From: Bacteroidaceae bacterium
GTDB lineage: Bacteria > Bacteroidota > Bacteroidia > Bacteroidales > Bacteroidaceae
Direction: 5' to 3'
NCBI GenBank assembly: GCA_017447625.1
Contig: JAFSNB010000019.1
Location: forward strand, 1-64,000
Length of the DNA stretch: 64,000 nucleotides
The notes under the pieces are model-generated. The model was not told the DNA's origin. It saw nothing but the letters and a program-made list of their open reading frames with translations, and searched no databases. This document shows positions 1 through 7,770 of the stretch, one piece after another. The stretch's first letter is position 1, and each line of letters opens with the position of its first letter. The position numbers and the translations under genes were made by a program.

Positions 1-54
1 CTCCAACTCCAGACGCTCTGCGTCGGTGAGAGATAATTGTTTGATTTTTCCCAT
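1..54 (-). CDS. N-terminal fragment of an IS630-like transposase (runs off the window)
   Basis: An ATG at 54 on the minus strand opens a frame that stays open for 18 codons to the window edge and begins MGKIKQLSLTDAERLELE. This resembles the first residues of helix-turn-helix transposases of the IS630 type in Bacteroidota, which start with a similar lysine-rich segment followed by a T-x-A/E-E-R-x-x-LE helix. Only 18 residues are visible, so family assignment is tentative and intactness cannot be judged. The AT-rich sequence to its right (55-128) would contain the element's left or right end, but no terminal inverted repeat can be assigned without the other end. Confidence 0.45.
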   Translation of the reverse strand, partial: MGKIKQLSLTDAERLELE

Positions 55-128
55 TGTTTCTACTCCTATATATAATAGAACGTAGAAAATGGAATTTTAT
101 TTTGTGTAAATTAATTTTGAACACTTAC

Positions 129-164
129 TTATATATATAAGAACATCTAAACTTAAACCTAAAC
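129..164 (+). repeat. 36-bp direct repeat, copy 1 (flanks fucosidase)
   Basis: Identical over 36 bases to 2294-2329: it starts TTATATATATAAGAACATCT and ends CTTAAACCTAAAC. Both copies are followed by partly conserved sequence for about 110 further bases. Together they bracket the alpha-L-fucosidase gene. Confidence 0.8.
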
Positions 165-385
165 TTATAAGGAAGGAATCCATTCCTTTTCTTTTTATTG
201 AAGCAAGAATTAGCAGCTTTGATGTCCATTTTTCTTACTGACTTATTAAAAACAAACACATTCTGCAAGAAAAACGTGCAGAATGAACGTAAAGTCAGAA
301 GAAATCATTAACTTTGCAAACGAAGTTTGCAGAATGTGCTTTTGGGATTATCTCCCATCAAAAGTATGTGATGCGTCTAATTGTA

Positions 386-394
386 TACCTTTGC
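386..394 (+). promoter_or_regulatory. Bacteroidota -7 element, fucosidase promoter
   Basis: TACCTTTGC matches the Bacteroidota consensus TAnnTTTGC. It lies 25 bases before the ATG at 420, which argues that translation starts at 420 and not at the TTG at 381 that lies upstream of and overlaps the promoter. Confidence 0.7.
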
Positions 395-419
395 ACCGGA
401 ATTTGAAATATTGAAGAAA

Positions 420-2168
420 ATGAAATGGTTTTTGACTATGGTGCTGGCTTGTAGCGTTTGCGGCAGTCAGGCACAGACATTAAAGGATGGCGAGATGCCT
501 CAGATGCCGGCGTTTCCCGAGATTCCCGCACCACAACCTGTTGGGGCGGTGAAAATGGTCAATAGCGACAGCTTTGCTGATGTACAGCTCGACATCCCCA
601 TTACCGACGGCCCTTACAAAGCCAGCTGGGCATCAATAGAACACAACTATCCCGGCACTCCCCAATGGCTGCGCGATGCCAAGTTCGGCATCTGGGTACA
701 TTTCGGTCCGCAGGCCGCTGGAGAGAGTGGCGACTGGTATGCGCGTCATTTATATAAGGAGGAACACAAGGCCTATAAGAACCACCTGAAGCGTTACGGT
801 CATCCGTCAGAGGCAGGTTACAAAGAGGTGCTGCGCGACTGGAATCCCACGAAGCTCGATCCTGAGTATCTGACGAAACTCTACCAGAAGGCCGGCGCAC
901 GGTTTCTGATGATTCAGGGTGTCCATCACGACAATTATGACCTGTGGAATTCACAGTACCATCCATGGAACTCGGTGAACATCGGTCCGAAGCGCGACAT
1001 CCTACGTGAGTGGGTCGATGCCTGTCGTAAATACAACATGCGCTATGGAGTCACCTTCCACCACGAATATACATGGTGGTGGTGGCAGACGGCCTTCGGG
1101 TCTGACAAATCCGGCGAGAAGGCAGGTGTGCCATACGACGGCCACCTCACCTTGGCAGATGGTAAAGGCAAGTGGTGGGAAGGATATGACCCGCGTCTGC
1201 TTTATGGCATCGACTTGCGTGAATACGAGACGGTTGAAGAAAAGGCACATTCCCCTTGGTCCCCCCCCAAGGCTGGAATCTTCGGCCGTCATTTGGATTA
1301 CTGCAAGTGGTACGCCACGCAGTGGGCCCTCCGTATGATGGATGTGACAGCTCATTACGACCCCGACTTCATCTATACCGACGGCACCGTACAGGGGCCG
1401 TTTACAGGTGATGGTACAGGCACAGGCTACAAATGTAACGCTATGCCTACGGTGATGGCCGACTACTACAACCGCGTGCTGAAGAAGCGCGGCAAGGTGG
1501 ACGTCTTCAGCATCATCAAGTTCCGCAAGCCTACGAATGGTGCTGTGAACACAGCCGAGTTTGACTTCCCCGACACCATCAACGCCTCGCAGCCCTGGAT
1601 TCGTGAGGCCCCTGTAGGCGACTGGTTCTATGCCCCAGGGTTCACATACGATTCCGGTTCCATGATACGCTTCATCATCGAAGCCATCTGTCGCGACGGC
1701 AGTGCAGCCCTCAATATCCCCATGCTACCAGACGGCAGCATCGAGGACGCCTGCGTCACCATGCTCGAAGAGGTAGGCCGTTGGATGACAATCAATGGCG
1801 AAGCCGTATATGGCAGCAAGGCATGGCGCACCCTCGGCGAAGGCGAGATGGAGAATGGCAAGCTGAAGAAACTGCCCGGCGGTGGTCTCGGCAAGAGACA
1901 TGCCGAATTTAAGTTCACGCCACAGGACATACGATTCACCGTTGGCAAGGACGGCAACCTCTATGCCTTCACCATGGCTGTACCAGAGGCTGGCAGTCAG
2001 GTAATCATCCATAACCTAAAGAAAGGCCAGGAGAAGGTGAAGCGCGTATCACTGTTAGGCAGCGACAGCAAACTAAAATGGCGCCAGAACTCAGAAGGCC
2101 TCGTTATCAATTGCCCCGAAAAACTGGATTTAGCCACCTCGATAGTATTTAAAATTGCAATAAAATGA
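420..2168 (+). CDS. alpha-L-fucosidase, GH29, exported
   Basis: A 582-residue glycoside hydrolase predicted to remove terminal L-fucose from host or plant glycans by a retaining mechanism. The start MKWFLTMVLACSVCGSQAQ is a signal peptide; an in-frame TTG upstream is excluded because the promoter overlaps it. Family landmarks: FGIWVHFGPQAAGESGDWYAR near residue 93, the conserved His-rich strand GVTFHHEYTWWW, and FIYTDG, whose Asp corresponds to the GH29 nucleophile. The C-terminal part (GKDGNLYAFTMAVPEAG onward) fits the usual beta-sandwich. The gene stands alone, read from its own -7 element, and is bracketed by direct repeats next to a transposase fragment, which suggests acquisition or local rearrangement. 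Family assignment is firm; linkage specificity cannot be read from sequence. Confidence 0.9.
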   Translation: MKWFLTMVLACSVCGSQAQTLKDGEMPQMPAFPEIPAPQPVGAVKMVNSDSFADVQLDIPITDGPYKASWASIEHNYPGTPQWLRDAKFGIWVHFGPQAAGESGDWYARHLYKEEHKAYKNHLKRYGHPSEAGYKEVLRDWNPTKLDPEYLTKLYQKAGARFLMIQGVHHDNYDLWNSQYHPWNSVNIGPKRDILREWVDACRKYNMRYGVTFHHEYTWWWWQTAFGSDKSGEKAGVPYDGHLTLADGKGKWWEGYDPRLLYGIDLREYETVEEKAHSPWSPPKAGIFGRHLDYCKWYATQWALRMMDVTAHYDPDFIYTDGTVQGPFTGDGTGTGYKCNAMPTVMADYYNRVLKKRGKVDVFSIIKFRKPTNGAVNTAEFDFPDTINASQPWIREAPVGDWFYAPGFTYDSGSMIRFIIEAICRDGSAALNIPMLPDGSIEDACVTMLEEVGRWMTINGEAVYGSKAWRTLGEGEMENGKLKKLPGGGLGKRHAEFKFTPQDIRFTVGKDGNLYAFTMAVPEAGSQVIIHNLKKGQEKVKRVSLLGSDSKLKWRQNSEGLVINCPEKLDLATSIVFKIAIK

Positions 2169-2293
2169 CCAAAGGTTATCATGTGAAGGCAAATAAGAAA
2201 AGTTTAGGTTTACGTTTACCCATGTATAATACATGCCTCTCTAAGCTTAAACATTAAACCTTCAATCTTTTGATTTTGGTTTACGATACCTTA

Positions 2294-2329
2294 TTATATA
2301 TATAAGAACATCTAAACTTAAACCTAAAC
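2294..2329 (+). repeat. 36-bp direct repeat, copy 2
   Basis: Exact match to 129-164 in the same orientation, with partly conserved sequence continuing to about 2440. Confidence 0.8.
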
Positions 2330-2526
2330 CAGCAAAGATGGAATGCTACTGTTTTTCTTTTTATTGAAAGTATGAAATAGATATGCAGCTTTAGTCTTAT
2401 TTTTGTTAAAATCAAACTCGTTCTGCACGAAAAATGAGAAAAATTCCTGAAAGCCACTTCACTTTTTGCCGGAAAATATAACAAAAGCACTGTGTGTATT
2501 CGAATCACCAGGACGGAAAAGAGATT

Positions 2527-2564
2527 CGGGAGACCAGCGCAGGTGATTCAGCGGTGGTCTCCCG
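2527..2564. other. Strong hairpin between fucosidase and lipoprotein genes
   Basis: CGGGAGACCA (2527-2536) pairs perfectly with TGGTCTCCCG (2555-2564) across an 18-base loop. There is no clean T tract on either side, so it may be a processed 3' end or a structured RNA rather than a simple terminator. Confidence 0.5.
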
Positions 2565-2717
2565 AGGGTTTGTCAGAGGGAATCAAAAAACAATTTTGTA
2601 AGTCACTGATGGCCTATAGTGAGCGTTTTGTCTAACTTATCGATAGCACTAAAGAAGCAGCCTCGCAAGCCTGACCACCAGTGTTAGAGTAAACCTCAGT
2701 GACGAGCATGAAGATGT

Positions 2718-3107
2718 TTACTGCTTGGTATATTTATTACCGTTTAAAGTCAGCGTTTTTCCACTAATAGAATACGTCCAGACATCATCAATCGTGGTGG
2801 AAGAATCACTATAACGGATTTTTACCGCTATGTGTCCTCCTGATGCTACATAACTGAAAGTTGCAGTTTGATAGGCGTTTTTGTATGTTCCGGTTCCACC
2901 ATTACCAAAGGTGTAGGTCTCTTTGCTCTTTGTGCCGCTTCCTGTATTGTAATCACGGCTCCAAGTGCCAACCAATGTGCTCGTTGTACTGCCAACACCT
3001 CCGCCTTTGTCGGTGCCCTCGTCATCTTTGCTGCATGAGGCGAAGCCAACACTCACCATGACCATCATTAACATGGTCATCAATGTAAATAAACATTTTT
3101 TGTTCAT
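2718..3107 (-). CDS. Small surface lipoprotein, lipocalin-like fold suspected
   Basis: 129 residues starting MNKKCLFTLMTMLMMVMVSV, a lipoprotein signal with lipobox GFASC and the sequence CSKDDEG after it. Acidic residues directly after the lipid-anchored Cys act as surface-export signals in Bacteroidota, so the protein is probably displayed on the outer membrane surface. The mature part begins LVGTWSRDYNTG and alternates short beta strands (KETYTFGNGGTGTYK, FSYVASGGHIAVKIRYSD, KTLTLNGNKYTKQ), like small lipocalin-like proteins of this phylum. A longer frame extending upstream to 3188 is rejected because it would put 27 non-signal residues in front of the signal peptide. The specific ligand is unknown. 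Confidence 0.75.
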   Translation of the reverse strand: MNKKCLFTLMTMLMMVMVSVGFASCSKDDEGTDKGGGVGSTTSTLVGTWSRDYNTGSGTKSKETYTFGNGGTGTYKNAYQTATFSYVASGGHIAVKIRYSDSSTTIDDVWTYSISGKTLTLNGNKYTKQ

Positions 3108-3802
3108 TTTAGTTTTTAATCTATATTGCTCTCCAGCTGCCACAAGAGCATTTAATTGTTTAGTTAGGAAGCGTGGCACTGATGCCACTTCTTCAATCGG
3201 AGGTCGTGAGAATTACCTTGCAAGTAGAAATGTAGTCAGGCCACGCAATACACGCAGAACATCATACTGTCTTGCTTGCTTTGGAAGTTCCTCACATTTC
3301 CGATTCAAGTCGAGCATAACGCTTCGTTGTTTCAATAAGACATGTTCCGAAGAACGCTGCGAAATTACATGAAATTCTTCAATTACGAGCATAAAACTGC
3401 CAAAATCAGATAAAAAAAATGATGATTTTGTACGGATTTCTTACTAAAGCTGCTCCGATTAGGGAGATATTTTCTCTTTATCTTGCACAACTTTTTCTCG
3501 AATTATTGTACGCTTGCAACCTCCTTTTTGATGTATATTAAGGAAAGCGGGCCAAGATGCCCCGTTTCGTCATCTAAGGAGGAAGTCATTTAGCTTAGCT
3601 GAGATATGAAATAACAGGTTGTATTTTTTCGATTCTCAAGACAAATGGGAAAGTCAATATAGAGAAAAAATGGGGCTTTTCGGGGCTTTTCCGCCAGAGA
3701 AGCAGTGTTTGTTTTGTAAATTCATCGCCTTGGGCTGCGCGAAGCTCATTGAACATTGAACTTTGAACATTTTTCGCCTTCGCTCAACAACTCGTGAACA
3801 TT

Positions 3803-3830
3803 GGGGCCCCCTTCAATCCCCCCGGGGGGG
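3803..3830 (-). repeat. GC palindrome, A3 type, intergenic
   Basis: On the minus strand it reads CCCCGGGGGGATTGAAGGGGGCC in its core, matching copies at 31769-31793 (inside the M3 peptidase gene) and 42445-42470 (upstream of trpB2), which share CCGGGGGATTAYAGGGGGC. Confidence 0.65.
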
Positions 3831-4095
3831 AAGAATTGACATTTGGGGGGCGCTTCGCTTAAAATTATAGAAAAATTGATTTAGAAAATTTCAGTCGCTT
3901 CGCTCCCAAAATTGGGCTTAGGCTGGTATTTCGGCCGTAGGCCTTATAATTTTCCAGCTGATTTTTTATAATTTTGAGCGTAGCGACCTAAAACGCAATT
4001 AACAATGAAGAGTGGGGAGAAAAGAGAAAAGTGAGTTTTTCAGAGAAAAAATATAAATTATCAATTATCAATTGTCAATTGTCAATTAAATAACG

Positions 4096-4104
4096 TACCT
4101 TTGC
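4096..4104 (+). promoter_or_regulatory. Bacteroidota -7 element, SulP promoter
   Basis: TACCTTTGC, followed by a leader of about 75 bases that contains three imperfect copies of an AAATATCNATA motif (about 4129-4175) immediately before the ATG at 4185. Confidence 0.7.
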
Positions 4105-4184
4105 GGCCGGAATGGAGAGTAACAGCAAAATATCCATATCGTAGCACAAAATATCTATAGCGAGAGCATAATATCAATAGCATT

Positions 4185-5894
4185 ATGAAGCCATCAATTA
4201 TCTCATCCATCAAGGATTATAACCGCGAGACGTTTGTCAAGGATCTGCTGGCGGGTGTCATCGTGGGCATCGTAGCTCTGCCGCTGGCCATCGCCTTCGG
4301 TATCGCGTCGGGCGTGACACCTGAACAGGGCATAATCACCGCTATCGTGGCGGGTCTGATAATATCGCTCTTCGGCGGCTCGAAAGTGCAGATTGGCGGT
4401 CCCACGGGCGCGTTCATCGTTATCATTGCCGGCATAATCCAGCAATATGGGATGCAGGGCCTGATGATAGCGACTCTGCTGGCCGGAGCGTTCCTGATTA
4501 TGTTGGGTCTGTTCCGTCTGGGCACTATTATCAAGTATATCCCCTACCCCATCGTCGTGGGTTTCACCAGCGGAATCGCCCTGACTATCTTCACCACACA
4601 GATCAAGGATCTCTTTGGTCTGACCATTGCCGAGGGGGTGCCTGCTGACTTCATCTCGAAATGGGTCTGCTACGCAGAGAACGCCATGAGCATAGACATC
4701 TGGAGCACCATCGTGGGCTTGGGCAGCGTTGCCATAATCGCTCTGTGGCCATATATCGACCGTGTGCGCTATATCGGCGGTCACGCTTCGGCCCTGAACA
4801 AACTGCCGGGCTCTCTCGTAGCCATCATAGTGATGACGGTGGGAATAGCCATACTGAAGGCAAACGGACTGGCTGAGAGCGTGGACACCATAGGCGACAG
4901 GTTCCGCATCAACGCCTCGCTGCCCGCTCCCGCTGTTCCCGGACTGTCGTGGGAGGTGATAAGAAGCCTCTTCGCTCCGGCAGTCACCATAGCTATTCTG
5001 GGTGCCATTGAGTCGCTGCTGTCGGCTACGGTGGCCGACGGTGTGACGGGCGACCGCCACGACTCGAACCAAGAGCTGATAGCTCAGGGTCTGGCCAATC
5101 TGATTACCCCGATATTCGGCGGCATACCAGCCACAGGCGCCATAGCCCGCACGATGACGAACATCAACAACGGCGGACGCACACCAATAGCTGGTATCAT
5201 ACACGCTGTGGTGCTGCTGCTTATCTTCCTGATTCTGATGCCCTACGCGCAGTATATCCCGATGGCCTGTCTCGCCGGAGTATTGGTCATAGTGGCATAC
5301 AACATGAGCGGATGGCGCACGTTCAAACAGCTGCTGAAGAACCCGAAGTCGGACATCTCCGTACTGATAATCACCTTCCTGCTGACTGTTATCTTCGACC
5401 TCACGGTGGCCATCGAGGTGGGTCTGATGCTCGCCTGTCTGTTGTGCATGAGACGAATGGCTGAGACGACTCAGGTGAGTGTGCTGACCGACGAGATAAA
5501 TCCTGCGGACGAGGTGGATTTCGAATCAACCAATCTGGAGCACTTCAAGATTCCCGACGGATGTGAGATTTACGAGATCAACGGCCCGTTCTTCTTCGGC
5601 ATAGCCAACCGTTTCGAGGAAATCATGGGGCGTCTGGGTTCTCGTCCGCGTGTCCGCATAATACGTATGCGTAAGGTGCCGTTTGTTGACAGCACAGGTA
5701 TGCATAATCTGGAGAATCTGGTTCAGATGTCACGTCAGCAGGGGATTCAGATTATCCTCTCCGGTGTGAATCCGAAGGTTCACGAAGTGCTGATGCACAA
5801 CGATTTCGGACGTATCGTGGGCGAAGAGAATATTCTGCCGCACATCAACAAGGCCCTGCAGCGCGCCCAAGAGCTGTTGGACGCAGCGAAATAA
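4185..5894 (+). CDS. SulP-family inorganic anion transporter with STAS domain
   Basis: 569 residues. The SLC26/SulP permease domain fills residues 15-430 (about a dozen hydrophobic helices; hallmark segments LLAGVIVGIVALPLAIAFGIASG and GSKVQIGGPTGAFIVIIAGI), followed by a cytoplasmic STAS domain (about 455-560) with the characteristic PFVDSTGMHNLENL segment. Members carry sulfate, bicarbonate or dicarboxylates across the inner membrane; the substrate cannot be named here. It is a monocistronic gene on the plus strand, converging on the HypD activase gene 12 bases downstream. Confidence 0.92.
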   Translation: MKPSIISSIKDYNRETFVKDLLAGVIVGIVALPLAIAFGIASGVTPEQGIITAIVAGLIISLFGGSKVQIGGPTGAFIVIIAGIIQQYGMQGLMIATLLAGAFLIMLGLFRLGTIIKYIPYPIVVGFTSGIALTIFTTQIKDLFGLTIAEGVPADFISKWVCYAENAMSIDIWSTIVGLGSVAIIALWPYIDRVRYIGGHASALNKLPGSLVAIIVMTVGIAILKANGLAESVDTIGDRFRINASLPAPAVPGLSWEVIRSLFAPAVTIAILGAIESLLSATVADGVTGDRHDSNQELIAQGLANLITPIFGGIPATGAIARTMTNINNGGRTPIAGIIHAVVLLLIFLILMPYAQYIPMACLAGVLVIVAYNMSGWRTFKQLLKNPKSDISVLIITFLLTVIFDLTVAIEVGLMLACLLCMRRMAETTQVSVLTDEINPADEVDFESTNLEHFKIPDGCEIYEINGPFFFGIANRFEEIMGRLGSRPRVRIIRMRKVPFVDSTGMHNLENLVQMSRQQGIQIILSGVNPKVHEVLMHNDFGRIVGEENILPHINKALQRAQELLDAAK

Positions 5895-5906
5895 CGAGAA
5901 ATAGGT

Positions 5907-6836
5907 TTATCCGCCGACCTTAGCCGTAAGCCCGTGGGCGGCGAACTGCTGAATGCAACGCTCCAGAGTTTCCTCTGTGGGCGCTGTCATTTTTATGCCT
6001 TCTGGGTTGAAGTCTGTACCACGACGGCGATGCTTGTCCTTGCCCACATCGTGGTAAGGGAGGAGGGAGAGGCCCCCCTGCCACCCGGTGGGGGGTTGAG
6101 AGTTGACAGATGAGAGATTAGAGATGAAAGATGCGGTCGCCTCTATGTTCTGCTCGTCTGCATTGACGCCTTCGATGAGAGGGATGCGGAACCAACAGCG
6201 GTCGGAGATGGATTTACCCTCGCGCTCCCACTTATCTGCCAACAGGCGGATATTACTCAGAATCGGTTCGTTCGGCACACCAGTGAAGCGGCGATGCAGG
6301 TCGGAATCCATGTGTTTCAGGTCGATAAGGAAGAGGTCGGTCTCGGCGTCTATGGCCTGCACCACCTCGGGCGAGGCATAAAGCGAGGTGTCAACCGTAC
6401 GGTGGAAGCCTCTGCGCCCCAATTCCTGCAATATCTGGAGCGCTTCCCGCGGGTGCATCAGGGGTTCGCCGCCACACAGGGTTACACCGCCGCCGCTTCC
6501 AGTCATTATCTCCCGCTCTTTCTCCACCTCAGCCATCAGCTCTTCCAAGGAATACTCGCGTCCGCAGACTTCGAGGGCGATGGTGGGACAAAGCTCAGCC
6601 ACCTCAAGATTCGTGGACTGAGCTTTTGTCCGGATATACTCCAGCTGGTGCGGATGTATGCCGCAGCTGTTGCAGCCGATGCATTTGTTCTGCTTGAACA
6701 TCAGCTCCGGCTGTGACTCCCAAGACTCGGGGTTATGGCACCAGACACAACGCAGAGGGCACCCTTTCATGAAAAGTGTGGTGCGGATGCCCGGTCCGTC
6801 ATTGATGGCGTAGCGCTTTATATCAAAGATAATCAT
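5907..6836 (-). CDS. Glycyl-radical-enzyme activating protein (radical SAM), probable HypD activase
   Basis: 309 residues. It should use S-adenosylmethionine and a [4Fe-4S] cluster to place the glycyl radical on the partner enzyme. MIIFDIKRYAINDGPGIRTT is the classic start of this family; a longer frame to 6923 would overlap the upstream gene and is rejected. The cluster motif is CPLRCVWC (CxxxCxxC) near residue 27. A short Cys-containing insertion (KCIGCNSC ... CPTIALEVC) stands where related activases carry ferredoxin-like clusters, but is reduced. The GGEPL motif of radical SAM proteins is present. Its partner is almost certainly hypD, three genes upstream in the same orientation. Between ASFI and LLPYHDVG it carries an in-frame insertion NLSSVNSQPPTGWQGGLS made by a repeat element (6057-6130). 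Confidence 0.9.
   Translation of the reverse strand: MIIFDIKRYAINDGPGIRTTLFMKGCPLRCVWCHNPESWESQPELMFKQNKCIGCNSCGIHPHQLEYIRTKAQSTNLEVAELCPTIALEVCGREYSLEELMAEVEKEREIMTGSGGGVTLCGGEPLMHPREALQILQELGRRGFHRTVDTSLYASPEVVQAIDAETDLFLIDLKHMDSDLHRRFTGVPNEPILSNIRLLADKWEREGKSISDRCWFRIPLIEGVNADEQNIEATASFISNLSSVNSQPPTGWQGGLSLLPYHDVGKDKHRRRGTDFNPEGIKMTAPTEETLERCIQQFAAHGLTAKVGG
6057..6130. repeat. GC palindrome plus GAGA-rich repeat, in frame inside the activase gene
   Basis: Contains CCCCCCTGCCACCCGGTGGG and then TTGAGAGTTGACAGATGAGA-type repeats like those of intergenic regions. It is read in frame as SNLSSVNSQPPTGWQGGLS just before the conserved LLPYH motif. Confidence 0.7.
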
Positions 6837-6853
6837 ATCGACGTTTTTGGAGA

Positions 6854-7759
6854 TTAGTGTGACAAGTAGTTTTTCAAATCGTGAGCAAATTGCTGGGAGA
6901 AGAGCCTCGCGCCCTGCTCCCACAGGTGCGAGTTGTTGTAAAAGTATTCGGGATGGTCTATGTAGAGGTCGGGGGTGTCGTAGTCGAAAAGAGGCAGATG
7001 TTCCTCTTCGGCAATGGCACGAAGGACATCGTAATAGTGCGGGCTGATGTGGTAGTAGCTGGGTGAGATGGAGAGCACAAGCCGTATGTGATGCTGGCGA
7101 CAGAGACTGATAAAGCGGCGGAAAGTGGCTATCTTCTGCTCATCGCGTGGCCGGGACTCTTGCAAAGCGCCGTGATTATCAGGGTACGAGGGGGGCTGGT
7201 CTATGGGTGTGTAGCCGTTATCTTCGCGTTTGTTCTCGGGCATAAACAGTCGTGCGATGGCCATGTTCGACAGAGAGTGGTAGCGGTAGAGATGTGAGAA
7301 GCGGTTGCGGTTCAGCATCCCAGCCCACTGGAATATGGAGTCGGCGGCTGCACAACGGCCAATGTGCGGAGCGTAGTAATTCAGCATGGACAGATTGTAG
7401 TCGGTGGCTGCAAACTCCGACTCGCCCGTGTCCAGAACTACGACCTTGGGTGTATGATAACGCAGGACATGAGACAGCGTAGAATAGTGGAAAAAGATGC
7501 TTGCAGAGCACGAAATACCGGCGTTATAGACGCTCAGACCCGTAGAATCACGGATTATCGACGGCACATAGTGGTTCTCGCAGCGTGAGGTTCCCAACAG
7601 GAGAATGTCGGCATCCACGCTGCTCACGATCTTGCAAATCTTCTTGGTGAAGTGTTCATTCGTATGCCAGACCACCCACTGCATACCAGCACCTCCTATG
7701 CGGTCGATTCCGAACCACAGGACGAAGATGATAAACAGCGAGCAGAGGAATTTCTTCAT
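6854..7759 (-). CDS. SGNH-like accessory protein of an MBOAT O-acyltransferase
   Basis: 301 residues with an N-terminal membrane anchor (MKKFLCSLFIIFVLWFGIDRIGG) and a periplasmic domain. The block DILLLGTSRCENHYVP resembles the first SGNH block (GxS instead of GDS) and NNSHLWEQGARLF resembles the terminal His-bearing block. Proteins of this kind (AlgJ/AlgX-, PatB- or DltD-like) sit next to an MBOAT protein and transfer acyl groups to extracytoplasmic polymers. It starts 11 bases after the MBOAT gene ends, clearly an operon pair. The acceptor is unknown; the location between hypD and its activase is odd and no functional link is evident. Confidence 0.7.
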   Translation of the reverse strand: MKKFLCSLFIIFVLWFGIDRIGGAGMQWVVWHTNEHFTKKICKIVSSVDADILLLGTSRCENHYVPSIIRDSTGLSVYNAGISCSASIFFHYSTLSHVLRYHTPKVVVLDTGESEFAATDYNLSMLNYYAPHIGRCAAADSIFQWAGMLNRNRFSHLYRYHSLSNMAIARLFMPENKREDNGYTPIDQPPSYPDNHGALQESRPRDEQKIATFRRFISLCRQHHIRLVLSISPSYYHISPHYYDVLRAIAEEEHLPLFDYDTPDLYIDHPEYFYNNSHLWEQGARLFSQQFAHDLKNYLSH

Positions 7760-7770
7760 GGTGATGACTT

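Larger units (their letters stand above)
55..419. other. AT-rich intergenic tract: direct repeat copy 1 and fucosidase promoter
   Basis: No gene is seen here. The tract holds the first copy of a 36-bp direct repeat (129-164), weaker similarity to the other copy continuing to about 290 (blocks such as TTCTTTTTATTGAA, GCAGCTTT and AAAACAAAC shared in order), and the promoter of the fucosidase gene at 386-394. The sequence lies between a transposase fragment and the fucosidase gene. Confidence 0.6.
2169..2717. other. Intergenic tract with direct repeat copy 2 and a hairpin
   Basis: No gene is seen. The tract contains TTAAAC-type AT repeats (2200-2290), the second copy of the 36-bp direct repeat (2294-2329), and a strong hairpin (2527-2564) downstream of the convergent lipoprotein gene. 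Confidence 0.6.
3108..4184. other. Long repeat-rich intergenic region
   Basis: No convincing gene in more than 1 kb. Visible elements are: a possible -7 element on the minus strand at 3359-3367; a hairpin with arms AAAGCGGG and CCCCGTTT near 3544-3567; a CATTGAAC-type repeat at 3749-3772; a GC palindrome of the A3 type at 3803-3830; an imperfect inverted repeat whose arms TCGCTTCGCTCCCAAAATT (about 3893-3911) and AATTTTGAGCGTAGCGA (about 3970-3986) enclose a GGCCGTAGGCC segment; ATTATCAATTGTCAATT repeats at 4055-4085; and the SulP promoter. It is a composite of several repeat families that recur elsewhere in the window. Confidence 0.6.

Noticed and set aside
2965-3372. 135-codon open frame opposite and beyond the small lipoprotein gene
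   Set aside because: Overlaps the lipoprotein gene on the other strand, has no family resemblance and ends in the repeat-rich spacer.
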